A DNA stretch of 64,000 nt, taken from NCBI RefSeq assembly GCF_900143515.1, contig NZ_FSQT01000002.1, forward strand, positions 2,419,501 through 2,483,500, in the 5' to 3' direction. Shown here one piece after another: positions 1 to 6,861 of the stretch. Both the position numbers and the translations under genes were made by a program. A model generated the notes under the pieces. It was given only the letters and a program-made list of their open reading frames with translations. It did not search any database and was not told the origin of the DNA. This DNA comes from Micromonospora cremea (lineage in GTDB: Bacteria > Actinomycetota > Actinomycetes > Mycobacteriales > Micromonosporaceae). Numbering within the stretch: position 1 is the first letter of the stretch; every line of letters begins with the position of its first letter.

Positions 1-20
1 CACCAGGCAGGCTGGGGGGC

Positions 21-650
21 ATGCGGGAACCATGGGTGGTCGGGGTCTCCGGAGCCTCCGGTACGCCGTACGCGGCGGCCGTGGTCGGCGGGCTGCTCGA
101 CGCGGGCGAACCGGTGGACCTGATCGTCTCCCGGGCGGCGCGGCTCACCGTGCTCGACGAGACCGGCCGGCCGTTCCGGGACGCGCACTGGGCCGAGGAC
201 CTCGCCGCCTGGCTCGGCCGGGACCTGACCGGCGCGGACGTGCGGCACTGGCCGGCGGGAGACCTGGCGGCCGGCCCGAGCAGCGGTTCCTACCGGGTAC
301 GCGGAATGGCCGTGATCCCGGCCAGCACGGCGGCGTGCGCGGGCATCGCGATCGGGCTCTCCAAGGACCTGTTGCAGCGTGCCGCCGAGGTCAACCTCAA
401 GGAGCGTCGGCCGGTCGTGGTGGTGCCTCGGGAGACGCCGGTGACCCGCAGTCACCTGGAGCATCTGATTGCGCTGCACGACGCTGGTGCGGTGGTGCTG
501 CCGGCCAGCCCCGGCTTCTACGGCGCGGGCGCGGCGGCCAGCGCGCAGCAGTTGGTCGACTTCGTGGCCGGCAAGGTGCTCGACGCGCTCGGCGTCCCGC
601 ACACGCTGTTCCGACGCTGGTCCGGCCGGCTCGGCGCGGCCCGGAGCTGA
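21..650 (+). CDS. ubiX: UbiX-type flavin prenyltransferase
   Basis: UbiX proteins attach a dimethylallyl group to FMN, making the prenylated flavin needed by UbiD decarboxylases. The 209-residue product has the family length. It opens with the flavin-binding VGVSGASG motif near residue 7, and carries PASTAACAGIAIGLSKDL in the middle and RETP and LPASPGFY near the end. The ATG at 21 follows a G-rich CTGGGGGG ribosome-binding site. In actinomycetes that use the futalosine route, a UbiX/UbiD pair is thought to act late in menaquinone synthesis, and mqnE, mqnA and mqnC lie further along this window, so this is the likely role (inference). The ubiD and mqnP partners would lie upstream, outside the window. 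Confidence 0.88.
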   Translation: MREPWVVGVSGASGTPYAAAVVGGLLDAGEPVDLIVSRAARLTVLDETGRPFRDAHWAEDLAAWLGRDLTGADVRHWPAGDLAAGPSSGSYRVRGMAVIPASTAACAGIAIGLSKDLLQRAAEVNLKERRPVVVVPRETPVTRSHLEHLIALHDAGAVVLPASPGFYGAGAAASAQQLVDFVAGKVLDALGVPHTLFRRWSGRLGAARS

Positions 651-701
651 GCCCTCGGTTCAACCCGCCCGGTCACGCCCACGACGGGTGACCGAAGCGG
701 G

Positions 702-731
702 ACGCGGACCGGACTCGTGCCCGGTCCGCGT
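702..731. terminator. Bidirectional hairpin terminator between ubiX and bldC-like gene
   Basis: Arms at 702-712 and 721-731 form a perfect 11-bp GC-rich stem with an 8-nt loop. It lies between the converging ubiX and bldC-like genes. There is no T-tract, as is common in high-GC actinomycetes. Confidence 0.6.
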
Positions 732-750
732 AGCGTTTGTCCGCACCAGT

Positions 751-1017
751 TCAGTACATGCCGGCGTTGGCCGGACCCGGCCCGGTGGAGGCGGCCGGGC
801 CCACGTTGCGTGGTTTTCCGACCTCGTCCACCTCGTCCAGCATGCCCTCCCCCTCAAGCAGGGCCCGCACCTCGGATTCCCGAAACCGGCGATGCCCGCC
901 TGGAGTCCGGATGCTTCCTATCCGGCCGGCCGCCGCCCATCTCGTCACAGTCTTCGGGTCCACCCGAAACAGCGCGGCGACCTCACCTGGTGTCAGCAGG
1001 CGATCTCCAGTGTCCAC
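751..1017 (-). CDS. BldC-like MerR-family DNA-binding protein
   Basis: This small regulator is almost only a MerR-type winged helix-turn-helix: LLTPGEVAALFRVDPKTV, then a TRWAAAGRIGSIRTPGG wing and HRRFRESEVRALL. The pattern closely matches Streptomyces BldC, a developmental regulator that lacks the usual MerR effector domain. The GTG at 1017 is chosen because AGGAGGGG sits 6 nt upstream; this gives 88 residues, close to BldC (about 70) plus a glycine/proline-rich tail of about 20 residues. An upstream ATG at 1107 would add a leader unlike the family. The tail is longer than in Streptomyces BldC, so orthology is likely but not certain. The gene is divergent from the Lrp-type regulator. Confidence 0.85.
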   Translation of the reverse strand: MDTGDRLLTPGEVAALFRVDPKTVTRWAAAGRIGSIRTPGGHRRFRESEVRALLEGEGMLDEVDEVGKPRNVGPAASTGPGPANAGMY

Positions 1018-1149
1018 AGCCCCCTCCTCGCGTCGACGAAGCCCCTGGCTGAACACACTGCCCCCGGCTGGTGCGAGCCCAGAGCCGTCATGAGGGACGT
1101 ATGGCAATTACAGCACCAGGGACCTGGCCTGTCCGCCAAACGCGAGAAA

Positions 1150-1236
1150 TGCACTGAGTGGTGAGTTAGTAAATGGTACTGGTGCAACCCCGACCTTCAC
1201 TGTCAGTTCTCGAACAGTTACTCACTGCTGAGTGCA
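1150..1236. promoter_or_regulatory. Pair of inverted operator-like sites between bldC-like and Lrp genes
   Basis: Positions 1150-1168 and 1218-1236 are imperfect inverted copies of one another (15 of 19 bases), 49 nt apart. The right copy contains the dyad ACTCA-ctgc-TGAGT. Lrp/AsnC proteins often bind spaced sites around their own promoter, so autoregulation of the adjacent Lrp gene is plausible (inference). Confidence 0.4.
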
Positions 1237-1272
1237 ACGGATGCCGAAGGCATCGCGTTACGCCCAACCGGA

Positions 1273-1278
1273 TAAGGT
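1273..1278 (+). promoter_or_regulatory. -10-like hexamer of Lrp-type gene
   Basis: TAAGGT lies 8 nt before the GTG at 1287, the spacing expected for a leaderless or nearly leaderless mRNA. An AAGG ribosome-binding site reading of the same bases is also possible. Confidence 0.4.
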
Positions 1279-1286
1279 CACTCTCC

Positions 1287-1745
1287 GTGGACGCCATCGA
1301 CCTCAGCCTCGTCGACCTGCTGCGTGGAAACGCCCGCCTCTCGTACGCCGAGCTCGCCCGGCAGGTCGGTCTCTCCGCTCCGGCCGTGCACGAGCGGGTC
1401 GGCAAGCTGGAGAGCAGCGGCGTGGTCCGCGGCTATCGCGCGGACGTGGAGCCGGAGGCGATCGGGCTGGGTGTCACGGCGCTGATCGGCATCGTCGAGG
1501 ACTCCGGCGCGGACAGCGACGACATGCTCGAGTCGCTCCGGGTGCTGCCCGAGATCGAGTCCTGCTACTTCATGGCGGGTGTGGAGTCCTTCCTGCTCAA
1601 GGCGCGGGTCGGCACGATCGCCGAGCTGGAGCAGTTGATCGTGCGGCTGAACCGGACACCCGGGGTCGCCTCTACCCGTACCGCCATCGCGCTCTCCACG
1701 AAGTGGGAGAACCGCCCCCAGCCGGTCGGCCCGCCGGCCGCCTGA
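1287..1745 (+). CDS. Lrp/AsnC family transcriptional regulator
   Basis: Lrp/AsnC proteins respond to amino acids or related metabolites and bind DNA as dimers or octamers. Residues 1-50 form the helix-turn-helix (IDLSLVDLLR, LSYAELARQVGLSAPAVHER, VGKLESSGVVRGY), and the remaining 90 residues fit the ligand-binding RAM domain. The GTG at 1287 gives 152 residues, the usual family length, and starts exactly at the conserved region; the ATG at 1173 would add 38 residues with no family similarity. The gene is divergent from the bldC-like gene across an intergenic region with two inverted sites. Its target is unknown; itself or the SDR gene downstream are candidates. Confidence 0.88.
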   Translation: MDAIDLSLVDLLRGNARLSYAELARQVGLSAPAVHERVGKLESSGVVRGYRADVEPEAIGLGVTALIGIVEDSGADSDDMLESLRVLPEIESCYFMAGVESFLLKARVGTIAELEQLIVRLNRTPGVASTRTAIALSTKWENRPQPVGPPAA

Positions 1746-1812
1746 CAGCGCGGCGGTGGGGCTCGGCCTCGTACCCGAAGGTCAGGGCGTTCGGCCACCA
1801 CCCCTCCCATGC

Positions 1813-1887
1813 GTCCTTTGCTCTGCTTACACCCACGCACCAGTGCGGGCCGCTCCGTGTTGCGTCCGCTGAAGCAGAGCAAAGGAC
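1813..1887. repeat. Long inverted repeat (16-bp perfect arms), MITE- or REP-like
   Basis: Arms 1813-1828 and 1872-1887 are perfect 16-bp inverted copies (GTCCTTTGCTCTGCTT and its complement) around a 43-nt loop that contains a smaller CGCAC/GTGCG hairpin. The arms are AT-richer than the surroundings. No coding capacity is present. It could be a terminator of the Lrp gene or a dispersed palindromic element; no second copy was noticed in this window. Confidence 0.6.
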
Positions 1888-1955
1888 ACCGCCCTGCCCC
1901 GTACCCGCCCCTGGGGTGGGTCGGTTGGCCCTGGTGCCGTACCGGCGGCCGGCGG

Positions 1956-1961
1956 TAGCGT
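1956..1961 (+). promoter_or_regulatory. -10 hexamer of SDR gene (leaderless)
   Basis: TAGCGT is followed by exactly 7 nt and then the ATG at 1969. No Shine-Dalgarno sequence is present, so transcription probably starts at the A of the start codon. Confidence 0.5.
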
Positions 1962-1968
1962 TTCGCCG

Positions 1969-2799
1969 ATGACCTCGCCGGAACGTGGAGCGGCAGTGGT
2001 GACCGGGGCAGCCGGCGGGCTGGGCCGGGCCGTCGCCGCCGCGCTGCACGCCGACGGTTGGTCGGTGCTGCTCACCGACGTCGACCCGGCTGCGGTGGCC
2101 GTCGCCGCCGCGCCGCTCGGCGGCTGGTCCGCCGCCCTGGACGTCCGCGACGAGGACGCCTGCGCCGAGATCGCCGCGACGGCAGCGAGCCGGGGTGGCC
2201 TCGGTCTCTGGGTCAACAACGCCGGCATCCTGGTCACCGGCCCCTCGTGGGAGCACGACGGACCGACCCGCCGCCGGGTGCTCGACGTGAACGCGCTCGG
2301 CGCGATGAACGGCACCCTCGCCGCACTCGCGGTGATGCGCGGGCAGGGGCACGGCCACGTGCTGAACGTCGTCTCGCTGGCCGGGCTGGTCGCCGCACCC
2401 GGCGAGACGGTGTACGCGGCCAGCAAACACGCGCTGCTGGCGTTCAGCCTCGGCACCCTGTCCGACCTGCGGATGGCCGGATATCGGCGGGTACACGTCT
2501 CCTGCCTCTGCCCGGACGGCATCTGGACCCCGATGCTGCACGACCGGCTGGACGACCCCGGGGCGCTGGCGTCGTTCACCGGGTCCATGCTGACCCCGCA
2601 GCGGGTGGCCGCCCGGGCGGCACGACTGGCCCGCCGGCCACGCCCGGTGGTCAGCCTGCCCCGCTGGCGGGGCGCCCAGGTCCGGCTGCTGGACGCCCTG
2701 CCTCGGCTGGCCATCGGGCTGACCCCGCTGGTCCGGGCCGTCGGCCGGGCCGGGCAGCGCCGCCAACTCCGCCGGGTCACGTCGGCGGACCCGCGCTGA
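1969..2799 (+). CDS. Short-chain dehydrogenase/reductase (SDR)
   Basis: This is an NAD(P)-dependent oxidoreductase of the classical SDR family with unknown substrate. The Rossmann motif TGAAGGLG is at residues 12-19, NNAG is near residue 84, and the catalytic YAASK places Tyr at 149 and Lys at 153. After the catalytic region the protein continues through a PDGIWTPM segment to an arginine-rich C-terminus, for 276 residues in all, slightly long for the family (about 250). The ATG at 1969 is preceded by a -10-like TAGCGT rather than a ribosome-binding site. Neighbours give no pathway clue. Confidence 0.88.
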   Translation: MTSPERGAAVVTGAAGGLGRAVAAALHADGWSVLLTDVDPAAVAVAAAPLGGWSAALDVRDEDACAEIAATAASRGGLGLWVNNAGILVTGPSWEHDGPTRRRVLDVNALGAMNGTLAALAVMRGQGHGHVLNVVSLAGLVAAPGETVYAASKHALLAFSLGTLSDLRMAGYRRVHVSCLCPDGIWTPMLHDRLDDPGALASFTGSMLTPQRVAARAARLARRPRPVVSLPRWRGAQVRLLDALPRLAIGLTPLVRAVGRAGQRRQLRRVTSADPR

Positions 2800-2824
2800 C
2801 CTCCTCAGAACCGCTTGCTACCTT
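2796..2824 (+). promoter_or_regulatory. Promoter of cds1-like gene (leaderless)
   Basis: TACCTT (2819-2824) lies 6 nt before the GTG at 2831, and CTGACC (2796-2801) is a -35-like hexamer 17 nt further upstream, overlapping the SDR stop codon. Confidence 0.5.
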
Positions 2825-2830
2825 GCCGGC

Positions 2831-3922
2831 GTGACTCATCTCGACCGGTGCGACGAGGCCAGCCGGACCTGGGTGACCGAGGCGATCGCCGCCGTCGAGG
2901 CGGACGCGAACCGCTCGGCCGACACCCACCTGCTGCCGTTCCCGCTGCCCCGGGAGTGGGGGATCGACCTCTACCTCAAGGACGAGTCGGTGCACCCGAC
3001 CGGCTCACTGAAGCACCGGCTGGCCCGCTCGCTCTTCCTCTACGGGCTCTGCAACGGCTGGATCGGGCCGCGCACCACGATCGTCGAGGCGTCCTCCGGC
3101 TCCACGGCGGTCTCCGAGGCGTACTTCGCCCGGATGCTCGGGTTGCCGTTCATCGCGGTGATGCCCGCCTCCACCTCGCCGGAGAAGATTGCGCAGATCG
3201 AGTTCCAGGGCGGCCGGTGCCACCTGGTGGACGACCCGGCGAGCGTGGTGGTCGAGGCCCGCTGGCTGGCAGAGGACTCCGGCGGCCACTTCATGGACCA
3301 GTTCACCTACGCCGAGCGGGCCACCGACTGGCGGGGCAACAACAACATCGCCGAGTCGATCTACGCGCAGCTGAAACTGGAGCGGCACCCGATCCCGGCC
3401 TGGGTCGTGGTGGGCGCCGGCACCGGGGGAACCAGCGCGACCATCGGCCGATACGTCCGGTACCGCCGCCTGGCCACCAAGCTCTGTGTGGTGGACCCGG
3501 AGAACTCCGCGTTCTACCCGGCCTGGCTGGCCGCCGACTGGTCCGTGCGCACCGGAAAGGGATCCCGGATCGAGGGGATCGGCCGCCCCACCGTGGAGGC
3601 GTCCTTCCTGCCCGCGGTGGTGGACCGGATGGTCCAGGTGCCGGACGCGGCGTCGCTGGCCGCCATGCGGGCCGGCTCGGCGGTGCTTGGCCGCCGGGTG
3701 GGTGGCTCCACCGGCACCAACCTGTGGGGGGCCTTCGGCCTGATCGCCGGAATGCTCGCCGAGGGTCGGACCGGCTCCGTGGTCACCCTGATCTGCGACG
3801 CCGGCGACCGGTACGCGGACACCTACTACTCCGACGACTGGGTGGCCGCGCAGGGCCACGACCTGACACCGCACGCGGCCACCATCGACCGCTTCCTGAC
3901 CAGCGGCGCCTGGCCCGCCTGA
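2831..3922 (+). CDS. cds1: PLP-dependent cysteine desulfhydrase, Cds1-like
   Basis: This is a fold-type II PLP enzyme of the cysteine synthase/cystathionine beta-synthase superfamily. The PLP lysine is in [11 protein letters not shown] (Lys61), followed by [14 protein letters not shown], the phosphate-binding [10 protein letters not shown] and a C-terminal VGGSTGTN. The long conserved blocks [29 protein letters not shown] and SRIEGIGRP match the subgroup of Mycobacterium tuberculosis Cds1, which degrades L-cysteine to H2S, pyruvate and ammonia. The 363-residue length is slightly above Cds1. A role in sulfide production and redox balance is inferred from the family, not shown here. A biosynthetic cysteine synthase is the main alternative but fits the blocks less well. 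Confidence 0.85.
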   Translation: MTHLDRCDEASRTWVTEAIAAVEADANRSADTHLLPFPLPREWGIDLYLKDESVHPTGSLKHRLARSLFLYGLCNGWIGPRTTIVEASSGSTAVSEAYFARMLGLPFIAVMPASTSPEKIAQIEFQGGRCHLVDDPASVVVEARWLAEDSGGHFMDQFTYAERATDWRGNNNIAESIYAQLKLERHPIPAWVVVGAGTGGTSATIGRYVRYRRLATKLCVVDPENSAFYPAWLAADWSVRTGKGSRIEGIGRPTVEASFLPAVVDRMVQVPDAASLAAMRAGSAVLGRRVGGSTGTNLWGAFGLIAGMLAEGRTGSVVTLICDAGDRYADTYYSDDWVAAQGHDLTPHAATIDRFLTSGAWPA

Positions 3923-3947
3923 ACCCGGCCGAGCCGGGTCGGCGCAC

Positions 3948-4577
3948 TCAGCGTGGGTCGATCCGTTCGGCCAGCCCGGGGTAGCGCACCACGTAGCCGT
4001 CGGCGTCCAGATCGATGTCGGCGGTGAAGGTGCCGCTGGCGAACCGCACCCGGCCGGGCCCGAGCCCGGTGTAGATCTGCTCGGCCGGCACCACCTCCAG
4101 ACCCGGCAGCAGGACCCACGCCGCGGTGATCCGGTGCGGCAGGTCGGCCGGCTGGGCGGCGAGCCCGAGCCGGTGGACCGGGAGGGTGTTGAACAGCGGC
4201 GACCCGCTCAGGTCCACGTCGAGCGCGTCGGCCAGCCGGTCCGGGTCGTCGGTGCCCGGCAGGCCGGACCGGGGATGACCGGCCGCGACGAGTGCCGCGT
4301 CCAGGTTGCCCTGCTCGGCGGTGGTCACCCGCCACCGGCCCGCGGCCCGCTCCAACGTGACCCTGCGCAGCCAGCCCGGCCCCTCCGCCTCGACCTCGAC
4401 CCGGCTGGTGCTCCAGTCCGGGGCGGTCGTCAGCTGGTAGCGGGCGGTCCACGGGATCGGGTCCACGGCGAGCAGGGTGCCTCGGGCCGCCAACCCGTGG
4501 CCGTCGTCGAACAGGACGTGCTCACTGCCGGCGGTGTCCGTCCGGGACCAGAAGATCGACTTCGGCATGGTCGGCAT
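3948..4577 (-). CDS. Putative glycolipid-binding family protein
   Basis: A 209-residue soluble protein with no signal peptide. The beta-rich sequence beginning with an IFWSRTDTAGSEHVLF segment and ending DIDLDADGYVVRYPGLAERI resembles the putative glycolipid-binding family (Pfam PF06475) seen in actinomycetes and proteobacteria; no enzyme activity is established. Two ATG codons (4577 and 4568) are possible. The first is preferred because TAACGT ends 7 nt before it, the leaderless arrangement seen at other genes here. The gene converges on the cds1-like gene with 25 nt between them. Confidence 0.7.
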   Translation of the reverse strand: MPTMPKSIFWSRTDTAGSEHVLFDDGHGLAARGTLLAVDPIPWTARYQLTTAPDWSTSRVEVEAEGPGWLRRVTLERAAGRWRVTTAEQGNLDAALVAAGHPRSGLPGTDDPDRLADALDVDLSGSPLFNTLPVHRLGLAAQPADLPHRITAAWVLLPGLEVVPAEQIYTGLGPGRVRFASGTFTADIDLDADGYVVRYPGLAERIDPR

Positions 4578-4584
4578 GAGCCGG

Positions 4585-4590
4585 ACGTTA
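4585..4590 (-). promoter_or_regulatory. -10 hexamer of glycolipid-binding gene (leaderless)
   Basis: On the minus strand TAACGT is followed by 7 nt and the ATG at 4577; there is no Shine-Dalgarno sequence. Confidence 0.45.
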
Positions 4591-4674
4591 CGCGACCGAG
4601 CCGACATCGGCAGGGCATGCGCGAACGCCGCCGCGAAGCGTGGGCTCCGCGGCGGCGTTCGGTGGATCAGACGA

Positions 4675-6666
4675 TCAGTGGGTACGGGCCGGCGGTCGCC
4701 CGCCGAAGCCACGCCGGTCGTCGCGCTGCCGGTCGTCGCGCTGCCGGTCACCCTGACCGCGGCCCTCGGCGCGGAAACCACCCCGAGCGTCCCGGTCCGT
4801 GAAGCGCCGCTCCCCGGCCGGTCGGTCCCCGAACCGGCGCTCGTCGGCGGGCCGGTCGCCCTGCTGCCGGTCGCCCTGCGGGCGGTCGCCGTAGCGCCGC
4901 TCGCCGGTCGGGCGGTCGCCACGGCCGTCCCGGTCGCCGAACTGCGGCCGGTCGCCGAAACGGCGCTCGCCCTGCGGCCGGTCGCCGTAACCCCGGGTGT
5001 CCCGATCGGCGTACCGGCGCTCGCCGGTCGGCCGGTCACCGTACTGCCGGTCGCCCTGCGGCCGGTCACCGTACTGCCGGTCACCCTGCGGGCGGTCGCC
5101 GTAGCGCCGCTCGCCGGTCGGCCGGTCGCTGTACTGCCGGTCGCCGTAGCGCCGCTCGCCCTGCGGACGATCGCCGTACTGCCGGTCACCCTGCGGGCGG
5201 TCGCCGTAGCGCCGCTCGCCGGTCGGCCGGTCGCCGTAGCGGCGCTCGCCCTGCGGACGATCGCCGTAGCGGCGCTCACCCTGGGGGCGGTCGCCGTAGC
5301 GGCGCTCGCCCTGCGGCCGGTCGCCGAACCGACGCGCGCCGCCGGACCGGTCACCGTAGCCCCGGGGCTCCGCCTCCACGCGGACCGGAACGCCACTGGG
5401 CTCGCGGGCACCGATCAGCTCGGCCAGCGCCGGGTCCCCGAGGCGGACCCGGCTCTCGGCCGGCGCGACGCCGGCCTTCTCCATCATCGCCAGGGTGGTA
5501 CGGCGCTGCTTGGGCAGCACCAGCGTGGCGACCGCGCCCGACTCGCCGGCACGGGCGGTGCGCCCGGCGCGGTGCAGGTAGTCCTTGGGGTCCTTTGGCG
5601 GGTCGACGTGCAGCACCAGGGTGACCCCGTCGACGTGGATGCCCCGGGCCGCCACGTCGGTGGCGACCAGGACGTTCATCCGGCCCTCGCGGAACTCGGC
5701 CAGCGTCTTGGTGCGCATCCGCTGGGTCTTGCCGCCGTGCAGGCCACCGGCCCGTACGCCGACGGCGGCGAGCTGCTCGACCAGCCGGTCGACGCCGAGC
5801 TGGGTCCGGGCGAAGACCATGGTCCGGCCGTCCCGGGCGGCGATCGAGGCCGTCACCGGGAACTTCTCGTGCGGTGGGATCAACAGCATGTGGTGATCCA
5901 TGGTGGACACCGAGGCGGTGGACGGCGCGGTGGAATGGGTCACCGGATCGGTCATGAAGCGCCGGACCAGCGTGTCGACGTCACCGTCCAGGGTGGCCGA
6001 GAAGAGCAGCCGCTGACCGTTCGCGGGCGTCTTCGCCAGCAGTTCGGTCACCTCGGGCAGGAAGCCCATGTCGGCCATCTGGTCGGCCTCGTCGAGCACC
6101 GTCACCTCGACGTCGTCGAGCTGGCAGATGCCCCGCTCGATCAGGTCGCCGAGCCGGCCCGGGGTCGCGACGATGATCTCCACGCCGCGCCGCAGCGCGT
6201 CGATCTGACGGTCGTACGGCACCCCGCCGACGGCGGTCTTCAGGAACACGTTGATCGCCTTGCCCAGCGGCAGCAGGGCGTCGTTGACCTGCATGGCCAA
6301 CTCCCGGGTCGGGACCAGGACCAGGGCGCGCGGACGCATCGGCCGGGCCGGCTGGCCGGCGGCGACCCGGGCCAGCAGCGGCAGGCCGAACGCGAGCGTC
6401 TTGCCCGAGCCGGTCTGCCCACGGCCGAGCACGTCCCGGCCGGCGAGCGCGTCCGGCACGGTGGCCCGCTGAATCTCGAACGGAGTGGTGATGCCCTGCC
6501 GCGCCAGCGCGCGGACCAGCGGCTCGGGCAGGCCGAGCGCGGCGAAGTCGACGGGCTCGGCTACCTCGGCCGGGGCGGCGTCGGGCGTCTCCAGGGTGGC
6601 GTCGGCCACCGCCGGGGCGGAATCGAAAACGGACGGAACGATGCTGTGGTCAGCAGAGGTGGTCAA
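4675..6666 (-). CDS. DEAD-box ATP-dependent RNA helicase with repetitive tail
   Basis: Unwinds RNA, with likely roles in ribosome assembly, mRNA turnover or cold adaptation. From the N-terminus it has the Q motif (TTPFEIQRATVPDALAGRD), Walker A GQTGSGKT, VLDEADQ (the DEAD box), FSAT, and the C-terminal helicase motifs ATDVAARG and HRAGRTARAG. After about residue 430 the protein becomes an arginine/aspartate/glycine/tyrosine-rich tail of about 240 residues built from 9-residue units. The start is uncertain: TTG at 6666, behind GAAAGG, gives a normal N-terminus (LTTSADHS), whereas the ATG at 6735 would add 23 unusual residues. The long untranslated leader this implies is common for cold-inducible helicases (inference). 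Confidence 0.9.
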   Translation of the reverse strand: MTTSADHSIVPSVFDSAPAVADATLETPDAAPAEVAEPVDFAALGLPEPLVRALARQGITTPFEIQRATVPDALAGRDVLGRGQTGSGKTLAFGLPLLARVAAGQPARPMRPRALVLVPTRELAMQVNDALLPLGKAINVFLKTAVGGVPYDRQIDALRRGVEIIVATPGRLGDLIERGICQLDDVEVTVLDEADQMADMGFLPEVTELLAKTPANGQRLLFSATLDGDVDTLVRRFMTDPVTHSTAPSTASVSTMDHHMLLIPPHEKFPVTASIAARDGRTMVFARTQLGVDRLVEQLAAVGVRAGGLHGGKTQRMRTKTLAEFREGRMNVLVATDVAARGIHVDGVTLVLHVDPPKDPKDYLHRAGRTARAGESGAVATLVLPKQRRTTLAMMEKAGVAPAESRVRLGDPALAELIGAREPSGVPVRVEAEPRGYGDRSGGARRFGDRPQGERRYGDRPQGERRYGDRPQGERRYGDRPTGERRYGDRPQGDRQYGDRPQGERRYGDRQYSDRPTGERRYGDRPQGDRQYGDRPQGDRQYGDRPTGERRYADRDTRGYGDRPQGERRFGDRPQFGDRDGRGDRPTGERRYGDRPQGDRQQGDRPADERRFGDRPAGERRFTDRDARGGFRAEGRGQGDRQRDDRQRDDRRGFGGRPPARTH
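4800..5345 (-). repeat. 27-bp tandem repeats encoding helicase RYGDRPQGER tail
   Basis: About 18 degenerate 27-bp units encode RYGDRPQGE or variants (RYGDRPTGE, QYGDRPQGD, RFGDRPAGE). The charge pattern and tyrosine/phenylalanine spacing resemble RNA-binding disordered tails of the RGG/RYG type. Confidence 0.85.
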
Positions 6667-6861
6667 CAAATGCCTTTCGAGCGGGGCGCATCTTCGCGAT
6701 GGCCTGCCGCGGCTGTGCCGCCGGATCGCCCGCAAGATCGCCCATGGGCGCGCATCACGCGCGCCGGGTCAGTGATCTCTACTAGTGTACGGCGGTCCGG
6801 CGGAGCCGCCAGCCGGTTGCCCAACCGTAGTGGGCGGACTCACCATCGCCCGATCGCCGAC

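Noticed and set aside
4800..5345. Repeats considered as CRISPR or origin iterons
   Set aside because: Contiguous 27-bp coding units with no spacers, in frame with the helicase.
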